Source: Cronobacter turicensis z3032 (GTDB lineage Bacteria > Pseudomonadota > Gammaproteobacteria > Enterobacterales > Enterobacteriaceae). From it: a stretch of DNA of 64,000 nt. A program made the position numbers and the translations under genes. The DNA lies in contig FN543093.2 in NCBI GenBank assembly GCA_000027065.2, forward strand, positions 1,926,074 through 1,990,073, read 5' to 3'. The notes beneath the pieces are model-generated. The model was not told the origin of the DNA. It saw only the letters and a list, made by a program, of their open reading frames with translations, and made no database searches. Below, piece after piece: positions 10,056 through 18,720 of this stretch. Position 1 is the stretch's first letter, and each line of letters starts with the position of its first letter.

Positions 10056-10775
10056 ATGATTGTTTCGCTCGATACACGGTATCAGTCTTATCTGCTGTTC
10101 GCCCCGATCGCCCATACCTCCGGGGGGCCGTTGGGCATGGAAGTTATTGCCCATTTCACCAGCCTGAACGCACAGGTTCGCTTTCCGACGGAATTCATTA
10201 TCCCGCGAATTAATCCTGAAGAAAGATTAATGCTTTTTTACGAAAAAATAAGTTTGATTGAAAAGTGGCGCGAGGCATTTATAAAAAATTCTCTTTTCGC
10301 CGTCGTAAACATTGATCATAAGATAGCCAACGCTATTTTATCCAGCCCGACATTACGGGCACGGCTCGCGCAATTACCGTTTCTTGAGTTAGGTATTAAT
10401 GAGAATTTTCCTGAACTTAATAAAGGTAAAGAAAATAAAACGATGTTCTCGCTGTCGCGTTATTTTCCATTAATGCTGTGTAACTTTGGCGCCGGGGCCG
10501 CCACAGGGCGAGCGATTTTCGACGGCTTGTTCCGTCGCGTGGCGCTGGATAAAACGTTTGTGCAAAAACGGCGCGCGGGCGGGATGTTTGAACCTTTTAT
10601 GTATGCGATTGCGAATCAGGTCGGGCCCTGCTGCCAGACGCTGATCCTGCCTGCTGTCGATAACGACGAGGCACTGGACGAGGCGCGCCGCCTCGGCTTC
10701 AATGGCGCGCAGGGCACCTTGTGGCCCGCGATGGATGGCGAAACCCTCGTTCTGACGCTTGCCATGGCGCAATAA
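10056..10775 (+). CDS. ydiV: EAL-like anti-FlhDC factor YdiV
   Basis: 239 residues, aligning along its whole length with E. coli YdiV: LLFAPIAHTSG near the start, FLELGINENFPELNKGKENK mid-protein, FGAGAATGRAIFDGLF, then FEPFMYAIANQVGPCC. YdiV is a degenerate EAL domain that does not act as a cyclic-di-GMP phosphodiesterase. It binds FlhD, blocks FlhD4C2 and directs it to proteolysis, lowering flagellar expression. The catalytic EAL and metal residues are not seen here either. It precedes selO as in E. coli, but the beta-glucoside locus now separates it from nlpC. Base composition is more AT-rich than its neighbours. Confidence 0.85.
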   Translation: MIVSLDTRYQSYLLFAPIAHTSGGPLGMEVIAHFTSLNAQVRFPTEFIIPRINPEERLMLFYEKISLIEKWREAFIKNSLFAVVNIDHKIANAILSSPTLRARLAQLPFLELGINENFPELNKGKENKTMFSLSRYFPLMLCNFGAGAATGRAIFDGLFRRVALDKTFVQKRRAGGMFEPFMYAIANQVGPCCQTLILPAVDNDEALDEARRLGFNGAQGTLWPAMDGETLVLTLAMAQ

Positions 10776-10836
10776 CCTTAAACCTGCACCGTGTTTAACG
10801 CCTCCATAACGCACTACACTTAGCGCAGGAGGAGCC

Positions 10837-12285
10837 ATGAGCCAACATCCCCGTTTTACCGCCACCTGGCGCGATGAACTGCCAGGTTTTTATACTGAAT
10901 TAACGCCCACGCCGCTGAACAACAGCCGTCTGTTCTTTCATAACGCGCCGCTGGCGCAGGCGCTGGAGCTTCCGCAAACGCTGTTTGACTATCAGGGCCC
11001 GGCCGGCGTCTGGGGCGGCGAAACGCTGCTGCCGGGCATGGCGCCGCTGGCGCAGGTCTACAGCGGCCATCAGTTTGGCGTCTGGGCCGGCCAGCTCGGC
11101 GACGGGCGCGGTATTCTGCTCGGCGAGCAGCAACTCAGCGACGGCCGCAAGCTGGACTGGCATCTGAAAGGCGCGGGCCTCACGCCCTATTCGCGAATGG
11201 GCGACGGCCGCGCGGTGCTGCGCTCCACGGTGCGCGAATTTCTCGCCTCGGAAGCGATGCACGGGCTGGGCATTCCCACGACCCGCGCGCTCAGTATCGT
11301 CACCAGCGATACCCCGGTGCGACGCGAAACCACCGAGCGCGGCGCGATGCTAATGCGCATCGCCGAAAGCCACGTGCGTTTCGGCCATTTCGAACACTTT
11401 TACTACCGTCGTGAGCCGGAAAGCGTGCGTGAGCTGGCGCAGTACGTTATTGAGCATCACTTCGCGCACCTGGCGCAGGAGGAAGATCGTTTCGCGCTCT
11501 GGTTCGGCGAGGTAGTGAGGCGCACCGCGCATCTGATGGCGAGCTGGCAGTGCGTGGGTTTCGCGCACGGCGTGATGAACACCGATAACATGTCGATCCT
11601 CGGGCTGACGATGGATTATGGCCCTTACGGCTTTCTTGACGACTATCAGCCGGGCTTTATCTGCAACCATACGGACTACCAGGGGCGTTACGCGTTCGAC
11701 AACCAGCCGGGCGTCGGCTTGTGGAACCTGCAACGTCTGGCGCAGGCGCTCTCGCCGATTATTCCGGCCGAGCGGCTTAATGCGCTGCTGGATGATTACC
11801 AGCCCGTGTTGCTGCGCGAGTGGGGCCGCCAGATGCGCGCTAAGCTCGGTTTTACCGTCGAAAAAGAGGGCGACAACGACTATCTGCGCGAGCTGCTTAC
11901 GCTGATGGCGCGCGAAGGGAGCGACTACACGCGCACTTTCCGGATGCTGAGCGAGACGGAGCAGCGCTCGTCTGCCTCGCCGCTGCGCGATGAGTTTATC
12001 GACCGCGCCACCTTTGACGCCTGGTTTGCACGCTACCGCGCGCGGCTGGAAGACGAGGGCGTTGAGGATGACGCGCGCCAGCAACGGATGAAATCCGTCA
12101 ACCCGGCGCTGGTATTGCGCAACTGGCTGGCCCAGCGCGCCATTGAGGCGGCGGAGCGTGACGACGCCAGCGAGCTGTCGCGGCTGCTGGAGGCGCTGCG
12201 CCATCCTTTCGATGACCGGGATGACGATTACACTCATCGCCCGCCGGACTGGGGTAAACATCTGGAAGTGAGCTGTTCGAGCTAA
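10837..12285 (+). CDS. selO: SelO pseudokinase-fold protein AMPylase (YdiU)
   Basis: 482 residues. SelO has a protein-kinase fold with flipped ATP and transfers AMP to hydroxyl side chains of substrates, a role linked to redox stress. Characteristic stretches are [38 protein letters not shown] and the metal-binding region [15 protein letters not shown] plus [11 protein letters not shown]. The protein ends in CSS; in E. coli the cysteine near the C-terminus pairs with an active-site-region cysteine to regulate activity. Ribosome-binding site GGAGGAGCC precedes the ATG. Confidence 0.95.
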   Translation: MSQHPRFTATWRDELPGFYTELTPTPLNNSRLFFHNAPLAQALELPQTLFDYQGPAGVWGGETLLPGMAPLAQVYSGHQFGVWAGQLGDGRGILLGEQQLSDGRKLDWHLKGAGLTPYSRMGDGRAVLRSTVREFLASEAMHGLGIPTTRALSIVTSDTPVRRETTERGAMLMRIAESHVRFGHFEHFYYRREPESVRELAQYVIEHHFAHLAQEEDRFALWFGEVVRRTAHLMASWQCVGFAHGVMNTDNMSILGLTMDYGPYGFLDDYQPGFICNHTDYQGRYAFDNQPGVGLWNLQRLAQALSPIIPAERLNALLDDYQPVLLREWGRQMRAKLGFTVEKEGDNDYLRELLTLMAREGSDYTRTFRMLSETEQRSSASPLRDEFIDRATFDAWFARYRARLEDEGVEDDARQQRMKSVNPALVLRNWLAQRAIEAAERDDASELSRLLEALRHPFDDRDDDYTHRPPDWGKHLEVSCSS

Positions 12286-12304
12286 CGGCTTAATATCAGA
12301 ATAT

Positions 12305-12334
12305 AAAAAAGGGAAACCGCGGGTTTCCCTTTTT
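12305..12334. terminator. Bidirectional terminator between selO and aroH
   Basis: Perfect stem AAAGGGAAACC / GGTTTCCCTTT flanked by an A-run and a T-run, so it can end both the rightward selO transcript and the leftward aroH transcript. Confidence 0.9.
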
Positions 12335-12360
12335 GTTACGCGTTATTCAGAAGCGATGAT

Positions 12361-13407
12361 TCAGAGACGGCTTTCCACCGCCTGGGCGAGGCGTTCCAGC
12401 AGCGTTTCGCTGTCATCCCAGCCGAGGCACGGATCGGTAATCGACTGGCCGTAGGTCAGCGGCGTGCCGGGCGTAATTTTCTGGGTGCCTTCCACGATAA
12501 AGCTTTCCACCATCACGCCCGCGAGCGCCGTTGAGCCCGCGCGGATCTGCTCGCAAATATCATCGCAAACGTCGAGCTGACGCCGGTGCTGCTTCTGGCA
12601 ATTGCCGTGGCTGAAATCCACCACCAGCCGCTCCGGCAGGTTGAATTCCCGCAGCGCCTCGCAGGCCTCGTTAATGGCTGCGGCATGATAGTTCGGCGTT
12701 TTACCGCCGCGCATAATGATGTGGCCGTAAGGATTGCCGCTGGTCTGGTAAATCGTCATCCGGCCATGTTTGTCGGGCGAGAGAAACATATGGCTGGTGC
12801 GCGCCGCGCGAATGGCGTCCACCGCGATGCGGGTATTGCCGTCGGTACCGTTTTTAAAGCCCACCGGGCATGACAGCGCCGAGGCCATTTCGCGGTGGAT
12901 CTGGCTCTCGGTGGTGCGTGCGCCGATGGCGCCCCAGCTGATGAGATCGGAAATATACTGCCCGACCACCATATCGAGAAACTCGGTGGCGGTCGGCACG
13001 CCCAGCGCGTTAACCTCCAGCAACAGGCGGCGCGCCTGTTCGATACCGTGATTGACGCGGTAGCTGCCGTTGAGATCCGGGTCGGAAATTAGCCCTTTCC
13101 AGCCCACTACGGTGCGCGGCTTCTCAAAGTAGGTGCGCATCACGATCTCAAGGCGGGAATCGTATTTCTCCCGCAGCCGCGCCAGACGGCGGGCGTAATC
13201 CACCGCCGCTTCCGGGTCGTGAATTGAGCAGGGGCCGATAATCACCAGCAGACGTGGGTCATCGCCGTTAAGGATTTTTTCAATACGGCGGCGGGCGTCA
13301 AGCACATGGTCTGCGACCGCCGGCGTCATGGGGTAGCGTTCTGCGAGTTCCGCCGGAGTAATCAGGCTGTCGATGCGCGCAGTACGGAGTTCATCAGTTT
13401 TAATCAT
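12361..13407 (-). CDS. aroH: Tryptophan-sensitive DAHP synthase
   Basis: 348 residues from the ATG at 13407, equal to E. coli AroH. The frame stays open to 13464, but the extra 19 residues have no homologue counterpart. The enzyme condenses PEP and erythrose 4-phosphate to DAHP, the first step of aromatic synthesis, and the AroH isozyme is feedback-inhibited by tryptophan. Type I aroFGH motifs seen are LLVIIGPCSIHD, KPRTVVGWKGLISDPDLNG, GARTTESQIHREMAS, GFKNGTDGN and VVDFSHGNCQKQHRRQ. A TrpR-type operator lies about 145 bp upstream. Assignment to AroH rather than AroG/AroF rests on position next to ppsR and sequence similarity. Confidence 0.95.
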   Translation of the reverse strand: MIKTDELRTARIDSLITPAELAERYPMTPAVADHVLDARRRIEKILNGDDPRLLVIIGPCSIHDPEAAVDYARRLARLREKYDSRLEIVMRTYFEKPRTVVGWKGLISDPDLNGSYRVNHGIEQARRLLLEVNALGVPTATEFLDMVVGQYISDLISWGAIGARTTESQIHREMASALSCPVGFKNGTDGNTRIAVDAIRAARTSHMFLSPDKHGRMTIYQTSGNPYGHIIMRGGKTPNYHAAAINEACEALREFNLPERLVVDFSHGNCQKQHRRQLDVCDDICEQIRAGSTALAGVMVESFIVEGTQKITPGTPLTYGQSITDPCLGWDDSETLLERLAQAVESRL

Positions 13408-13550
13408 GGGTGTCTCAAAATCTGTTGCTTCATCGGCATCAGCGCCGGAAGTGATGGGCATCACGATAAACCAATCCGCCCTGAATACAAGGCTATTAAA
13501 AGATTCACCGGGCCACGTGACGCTACCCTAACACAGACTTTTGCACCTTT

Positions 13551-13568
13551 GTACTAGTTTATCAGTAC
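13551..13568. promoter_or_regulatory. Probable TrpR operator for aroH
   Basis: GTACTAGTTTATCAGTAC is an imperfect palindrome with GTACT/AGTAC ends and one full trp-operator half-site (GTACTAGTT). It lies about 145 bp upstream of aroH and overlaps the last codons of ppsR. In E. coli, aroH is repressed by TrpR with tryptophan. The -10 box downstream of it on the minus strand is not clear. Confidence 0.65.
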
Positions 13569-14395
13569 ATGCGGCGATTGAGCCCCATGATGTCGAGGAT
13601 TTTGGTGGCAATCTCTTCCACCGAATAGTTCGTACTGTTGATATAGCGGATCTGATGCTTCCGGTAGAGCGCTTCCACTTCAGCCACTTCCATCCGGCAC
13701 TGGCGCATCGAGGCGTAACGGCTGTTCTCGCGCCGCTCTTCACGGATCGCCGCCAGCCGCTCCGGGTTAATCGTCAGGCCAAACAGCTTATGCTGCAACG
13801 GGCGCAGCGCCGCCGGCAGATTCAGGTTATCCATATCGTCGGCGATAAAGGGGTAGTTGGCGGCCCGAATGCCGAACTGCATCGCGAGATAGAGGCTGGT
13901 GGGCGTTTTGCCGCAGCGCGAGACGCCAAGCAGGATCACCTGCGCCTGATCAAGATTGCGCATGGAAATACCGTCGTCGTGCGCCAGGGTGTAATCAATC
14001 GCCGCGATCCGCGCGTCATATTTAATGATATTGGCAGGGTTCAGGCCGTGGGTACGGTGGGCGACCGGCGTCGGGTCGAGCCGCAGTTCTTGCTGGAGCG
14101 GCGCCACCAGCGCCTGGACGATATCCTGGCAGAACCCCTGGCTTTGGAGAATTATCTCGCGGACTTCGGGCAGCACGATGGAGTAGAACACCAGCGGGCG
14201 CACGCCGGTTTGCTGAAAGATGGCGTCGATCTGTTCTTTCACCGCTTTGGCCCGGCTTTCGTTCTCGACAAACGGCAGGGTAATGCTGTTGATGCTGACC
14301 GGAAATTGCGACATCACCGCATGGCCTAATACTTCCGCGGTGATAGCGGTTCCATCGGAAATATAAAAAACCTGGCGATCGACAACATTATCCAT
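13562..14395 (-). CDS. ppsR: PEP synthase regulatory protein (bifunctional kinase/phosphorylase)
   Basis: 277 residues, DUF299 family. PpsR inactivates PEP synthase by ADP-dependent phosphorylation of a threonine and reactivates it by phosphate-dependent removal. The P-loop-like motif [15 protein letters not shown] lies near residue 155 and the N-terminus [19 protein letters not shown] is typical. It is divergent from its substrate gene ppsA, as in E. coli. Its 3' end carries the TrpR-type operator of aroH. Confidence 0.96.
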   Translation of the reverse strand: MDNVVDRQVFYISDGTAITAEVLGHAVMSQFPVSINSITLPFVENESRAKAVKEQIDAIFQQTGVRPLVFYSIVLPEVREIILQSQGFCQDIVQALVAPLQQELRLDPTPVAHRTHGLNPANIIKYDARIAAIDYTLAHDDGISMRNLDQAQVILLGVSRCGKTPTSLYLAMQFGIRAANYPFIADDMDNLNLPAALRPLQHKLFGLTINPERLAAIREERRENSRYASMRQCRMEVAEVEALYRKHQIRYINSTNYSVEEIATKILDIMGLNRRMY

Positions 14396-14729
14396 TGTAT
14401 CCGTCCTTAATTCAGGTTGAGTATCATCTCAAGCATAAAATAATGTTCATGAAGCGCGCATGGCACTTCTCTCATTTTTAATAATGAAACGCTGTTTTTA
14501 TTTTAAATGAACGCAGCGTTTCACTTTTCAAATATGACTGTAAATCATAGACCAAAAGAGTAAGCCAGCCTAATCAAGCAGTTACCAAATCCGGAATTTA
14601 TCTGAAAATTTGAAATTTTCAATTTGCTTGAACGATTCACCGTTTTTCCCGCAGCGTTTTCTATGCCAGGCTAAAACGGCTGTCAGGTGTTTCTTAATCC
14701 CGTTCAAATATCATAAAAGGATTGCTTCG
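14396..14729. other. ppsR-ppsA divergent intergenic region
   Basis: 334 bp, markedly AT-rich, holding the divergent promoters of ppsR and ppsA. The only site I can support is the Cra box at 14629-14639. The ppsA ribosome-binding site is AAAAGG at 14715-14720. I see no further gene. Confidence 0.7.
14629..14639. promoter_or_regulatory. Cra (FruR) site upstream of ppsA
   Basis: TGAATCGTTCA on the minus strand (TGAACGATTCA on plus) fits the Cra consensus TGAAWCGNTNNA. It lies about 90 bp upstream of the ppsA ATG at 14730. In E. coli, Cra activates ppsA during gluconeogenesis. The site falls within codons of the upstream frame extension, which supports the later start. Confidence 0.75.
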
Positions 14730-17108
14730 ATGTCCAACAATGGCTCGTCATCGCTCATACTTTGGTATAACCAGCTCGGCATGAATGATGTAGACAGAGT
14801 TGGGGGCAAAAACGCCTCCCTCGGTGAAATGATTACTAACCTGTCCGGTATGGGCGTTTCTGTGCCTAACGGGTTTGCGACCACTGCCGTGGCGTTTAAT
14901 CAGTTCCTCGAAAGCCGTGGCGTTAACCAGCGTATCTATGAACTGCTGGATAAAACCGATATCGACGACGTAACTGAGCTGGCGAAAGCCGGCGCGCAGA
15001 TCCGCCAGTGGATTATCGACACCCCCTTCCAGCCGGAGCTGGAGCAGGCTATCCGCGAAGCCTATGAGCAGCTCTCCGCCGATGATGCCGAAGCCTCCTT
15101 TGCGGTGCGTTCTTCCGCCACTGCCGAAGATATGCCGGATGCGTCTTTCGCCGGCCAGCAGGAAACCTTCCTGAACGTCCAGGGCATCGATGCCGTCATG
15201 GTGGCGGTGAAACATGTGTTCGCCTCGCTGTTTAACGACCGCGCCATCTCGTACCGTGTGCATCAGGGATACGATCACCGCGGCGTCGCACTCTCGGCAG
15301 GCGTGCAGCGCATGGTGCGCTCCGATCTCGCCGCCTCAGGCGTCATGTTCTCCATCGACACCGAGTCGGGCTTCGATCAGGTGGTGTTCATCACCTCCGC
15401 CTACGGCCTTGGCGAGATGGTGGTGCAGGGCGCGGTCAACCCTGACGAATTCTACGTGCATAAACCGGGTCTGGCGGAGGGCCGTCCGGCAATTGTGCGT
15501 CGTACCATGGGCTCGAAAAAAATCCGTATGGTCTACGCCGACACCCAGGAGCACGGCAAACAGGTGCGCATCGAAGATGTGCCGCAGGCCGAACGCGACC
15601 GCTTCTCCATCACGCCGGAAGAGGTGCAGGAGCTGGCGAAACAGGCCGTACAGATTGAGAAACACTATGGCCGCCCGATGGATATCGAGTGGGCTAAAGA
15701 TGGCCACACCGGCAAGCTGTTTATCGTGCAGGCGCGCCCGGAAACCGTGCGTTCGCGCGGTCAGGTGATGGAGCGCTACACGCTGCATTCCCAGGGCAAA
15801 GTTGTGGCGGAAGGCCGCGCTATCGGTCACCGCATCGGCGCGGGCACCGTGAAGGTGATTCACGACATCAGCGAGATGAACCGTATTCAGCCGGGCGATG
15901 TGCTGGTCACCGACATGACCGACCCCGACTGGGAACCTATCATGAAAAAAGCGGCCGCGATTGTGACCAACCGTGGCGGGCGTACCTGTCACGCGGCGAT
16001 TATCGCCCGTGAGCTGGGCATTCCGGCGGTCGTCGGCTGCGGCGACGCCACCGATCGTATCAAGGACGATGAGAAAGTGACCGTCTCCTGCGCCGAAGGG
16101 GACACCGGCTACGTCTATGCCGATCTCCTCGATTTCAGCGTGAAAAGCTCAAGCGTGGATACCATGCCGGATCTGCCGCTGAAGGTGATGATGAACGTCG
16201 GCAACCCGGACCGCGCGTTTGACTTCGCCTGCCTGCCGAATGAAGGCGTGGGCCTGGCGCGTCTCGAATTCATCATCAACCGCATGATTGGCGTGCACCC
16301 GCGCGCGCTGCTGGAGTTCGACCAGCAGGAGCCGGCGCTGCAAAACCAGATCCGCGAGATGATGAAAGGCTTCGACAACCCGGTGGAATTCTACGTGGGC
16401 CGCCTGACGGAAGGCATCGCGACCCTCGGCGCCGCGTTCTGGCCGAAGCGCGTCATCGTGCGTCTTTCTGACTTCAAATCTAACGAGTACGCCAACCTGG
16501 TGGGCGGCGAGCGTTACGAGCCGCATGAAGAGAACCCGATGCTCGGCTTTCGCGGCGCAGGCCGTTATGTCGCGGATAATTTCCGTGACTGCTTTGCGCT
16601 GGAGTGCGAGGCGGTAAAACGCGTGCGTAATGAAATGGGCCTTACCAACGTCGAGATCATGATCCCGTTCGTACGTACCGTGGATCAGGCGAAAGCGGTG
16701 GTGGATGAGCTGGCGCGTCAGGGGCTTAAGCGCGGCGAGAACGGGCTGAAAGTGATTATGATGTGCGAAATCCCGTCCAACGCCCTGCTGGCAGAGCAGT
16801 TCCTTGAGCACTTCGACGGCTTCTCGATCGGCTCCAATGACATGACGCAGCTCGCGCTCGGCCTCGACCGCGATTCCGGCGTGGTCTCCGAGCTGTTCGA
16901 CGAGCGCAACGATGCCGTCAAAGCGCTGCTGTCGATGGCGATCCGCGCCGCGAAAAAGCAGGGCAAATATGTCGGCATCTGTGGGCAGGGCCCGTCGGAT
17001 CACGAGGATTTCGCCGCCTGGTTAATGGAGGAGGGGATCGATTCGCTCTCGCTCAACCCGGATACCGTGGTGCAAACCTGGCTCAGTCTGGCAGAGCTTA
17101 ATAAATAA
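14730..17108 (+). CDS. ppsA: Phosphoenolpyruvate synthase
   Basis: 792 residues from ATG 14730, equal to E. coli PpsA, beginning MSNNGSSS. A frame extension to 14610 covers the Cra site and has no homology. PpsA converts pyruvate + ATP + water to PEP + AMP + phosphate, needed for growth on three-carbon substrates. Domains are an N-terminal ATP-grasp PEP/pyruvate-binding domain, the swivelling phosphohistidine domain with [14 protein letters not shown] (His421), and a C-terminal TIM-barrel with [12 protein letters not shown] near the end. Its regulator PpsR is divergent, and the opposing enzyme PykF is in the same window. Confidence 0.98.
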   Translation: MSNNGSSSLILWYNQLGMNDVDRVGGKNASLGEMITNLSGMGVSVPNGFATTAVAFNQFLESRGVNQRIYELLDKTDIDDVTELAKAGAQIRQWIIDTPFQPELEQAIREAYEQLSADDAEASFAVRSSATAEDMPDASFAGQQETFLNVQGIDAVMVAVKHVFASLFNDRAISYRVHQGYDHRGVALSAGVQRMVRSDLAASGVMFSIDTESGFDQVVFITSAYGLGEMVVQGAVNPDEFYVHKPGLAEGRPAIVRRTMGSKKIRMVYADTQEHGKQVRIEDVPQAERDRFSITPEEVQELAKQAVQIEKHYGRPMDIEWAKDGHTGKLFIVQARPETVRSRGQVMERYTLHSQGKVVAEGRAIGHRIGAGTVKVIHDISEMNRIQPGDVLVTDMTDPDWEPIMKKAAAIVTNRGGRTCHAAIIARELGIPAVVGCGDATDRIKDDEKVTVSCAEGDTGYVYADLLDFSVKSSSVDTMPDLPLKVMMNVGNPDRAFDFACLPNEGVGLARLEFIINRMIGVHPRALLEFDQQEPALQNQIREMMKGFDNPVEFYVGRLTEGIATLGAAFWPKRVIVRLSDFKSNEYANLVGGERYEPHEENPMLGFRGAGRYVADNFRDCFALECEAVKRVRNEMGLTNVEIMIPFVRTVDQAKAVVDELARQGLKRGENGLKVIMMCEIPSNALLAEQFLEHFDGFSIGSNDMTQLALGLDRDSGVVSELFDERNDAVKALLSMAIRAAKKQGKYVGICGQGPSDHEDFAAWLMEEGIDSLSLNPDTVVQTWLSLAELNK

Positions 17109-17123
17109 CCCTCGATATATTTT

Positions 17124-17150
17124 AAAAACCCGCCTGATGGCGGGTTTTTT
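17124..17150 (+). terminator. Rho-independent terminator after ppsA
   Basis: Stem ACCCGCC / GGCGGGT with loop TGAT, preceded by AAAA and followed by six T. It closes the ppsA transcript. Confidence 0.9.
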
Positions 17151-17328
17151 ATTTGTAACGGGTAATTTGCACCGCATCACAAATACGGGAAAAAGCAAAA
17201 AATCATAAACTGGCTGTGGATTTCTGCAATTGTTGGCGGGCGGTGCGTTCACAATACTTAGGCCTGAAATCGCACCCGTGGTTTGCGTGCGAGAAACACG
17301 CTTTCTAACGTTGATAAGGCCAATAATA

Positions 17329-18717
17329 ATGAACCTCACCTCTGCTCTTACGACAAAAGATAAAATAGGATACGGCTTAGGCGATATGGCGAGCGCGCTG
17401 GTCTGGCAAACCGCCACGCTATTTCTCGCCTATTTCTATACCGATGTTTTCGGCCTGCCCGCCGCGATTATGGGCACCATGTTTTTACTGGTCAGGGCGA
17501 TAGACGCCTTTGTCGACCCCTGCATCGGCGCGCTGGTCGACCGCACCCGCACCCGGTATGGCCGCTTTCGCCCGTGGCTGCTCTGGTTCGCCATTCCATT
17601 TGGCGTCAGCTGTCTGATTACCTTTTACGTGCCGCAGGCGGGCGAAACCACCAAAATCATTTACGCCTGCGTCACTTACAGCCTGCTGAGCCTGGTTTAT
17701 TCCGCCATTAACGTGCCTTATTGCGCCATGCCAGGCTCGCTGACCATGGACCCACGCGAGCGCCATTCACTGCAATCCTGGCGCTTTGGGCTTTCGTTTA
17801 TCGGCGGGCTTATCGTCACCGTCATCGCCCTGCCGATGGTCGACTGGCTCGGCAGCGGCAACCCGCAGAAAGGCTATTTCTACGCGATGGGGCTGATGGG
17901 TCTGCTGGGCGTGGTGCTCTTTTTCTGCTGTTTTTTCATGACGCGCGAGCGGTATCTGCCAGCGAATGACGCTAATAGCTCAATGCTTAAAGATTTAAAA
18001 CTGCTGGCGGCCAACAGCCAGTGGCGCATCATATTTCTGTTCAATATTTTGTTATTAACGGCGGTGGTCACACGCGGCTCCGCAACGATGTATTACGTGA
18101 AATACGTTCTGCTGCGCCCGGATCTGGTGTTTGTATTTATTGTCTCCGGCATGGTGGCGAATCTTACCGGTGCGTTATTATCAGAGCGCCTGCTTGGCAA
18201 ATATGACCGGGTACGCTCCTACCAGTGGACGATTATTAGCTTCGTGGTGCTCGCGGCGCTGATCTTCTTTATTCCCCCGACCGCCGTCTGGTTAATTTTC
18301 GCCATCAATATTGTCTTTAGCTTTATTCAGAACCTGACCACGCCGCTGCAGTGGACCATGTTTTCCGACGTGGTGGATTACGAAGAGCACCGCAGCGGAC
18401 GCCGCCTAGACGGCCTGGTGTTCTCCACGGCGCTGTTCGCCATCAAGCTGGGCCTGGCGCTCGGCGGCGCAGTGGTGGGCTGGATCCTCGGCATGGTCGA
18501 TTACCTGCCGAATCAGGCCACCCAGAGCGCCAGCGTGCTGACCACCATTAATTCGCTTTTTACGCTTATCCCCTGCGCGCTCTTTTTACTGATGGCGCTG
18601 CTGCTCTGCTTCTATCAGCTCAGCAGCCGCCGTGTTGCCGCTATCGCCGCGGAGCTGGTGCAAAAACGCCAGTTACGCGAAGACACCGCTTCTCTCAAGC
18701 CTGCCATTCAGGAGTAA
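17329..18717 (+). CDS. GPH-family glycoside:cation symporter
   Basis: 462 residues from the ATG at 17329, which has an AAGG ribosome-binding site; longer in-frame starts are non-homologous. The protein belongs to the MFS-like glycoside-pentoside-hexuronide family (MelB/YicJ type) with about 12 membrane segments. The N-terminus TTKDKIGYGLGDMASALVWQ and the motif DPCIGALVDRTRTRYGRFRPW are diagnostic; the middle carries NVPYCAMPGSLTMDPRERHS. It is followed 3 bp later by a cytoplasmic GH3 glycosidase, so it probably imports an unphosphorylated beta-glucoside or xyloside. The substrate cannot be read from sequence. No regulator gene lies in the pair. Confidence 0.9.
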   Translation: MNLTSALTTKDKIGYGLGDMASALVWQTATLFLAYFYTDVFGLPAAIMGTMFLLVRAIDAFVDPCIGALVDRTRTRYGRFRPWLLWFAIPFGVSCLITFYVPQAGETTKIIYACVTYSLLSLVYSAINVPYCAMPGSLTMDPRERHSLQSWRFGLSFIGGLIVTVIALPMVDWLGSGNPQKGYFYAMGLMGLLGVVLFFCCFFMTRERYLPANDANSSMLKDLKLLAANSQWRIIFLFNILLLTAVVTRGSATMYYVKYVLLRPDLVFVFIVSGMVANLTGALLSERLLGKYDRVRSYQWTIISFVVLAALIFFIPPTAVWLIFAINIVFSFIQNLTTPLQWTMFSDVVDYEEHRSGRRLDGLVFSTALFAIKLGLALGGAVVGWILGMVDYLPNQATQSASVLTTINSLFTLIPCALFLLMALLLCFYQLSSRRVAAIAAELVQKRQLREDTASLKPAIQE

Positions 18718-18720
18718 CCA

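Noticed and set aside
14610..14729. Upstream extension of ppsA
   Set aside because: It contains the Cra site and has no homology; the E. coli-length protein starts at 14730.
17230..17328. Upstream in-frame extension of the GPH transporter
   Set aside because: It begins at TTG, lacks homology and a ribosome-binding site; ATG 17329 has both.
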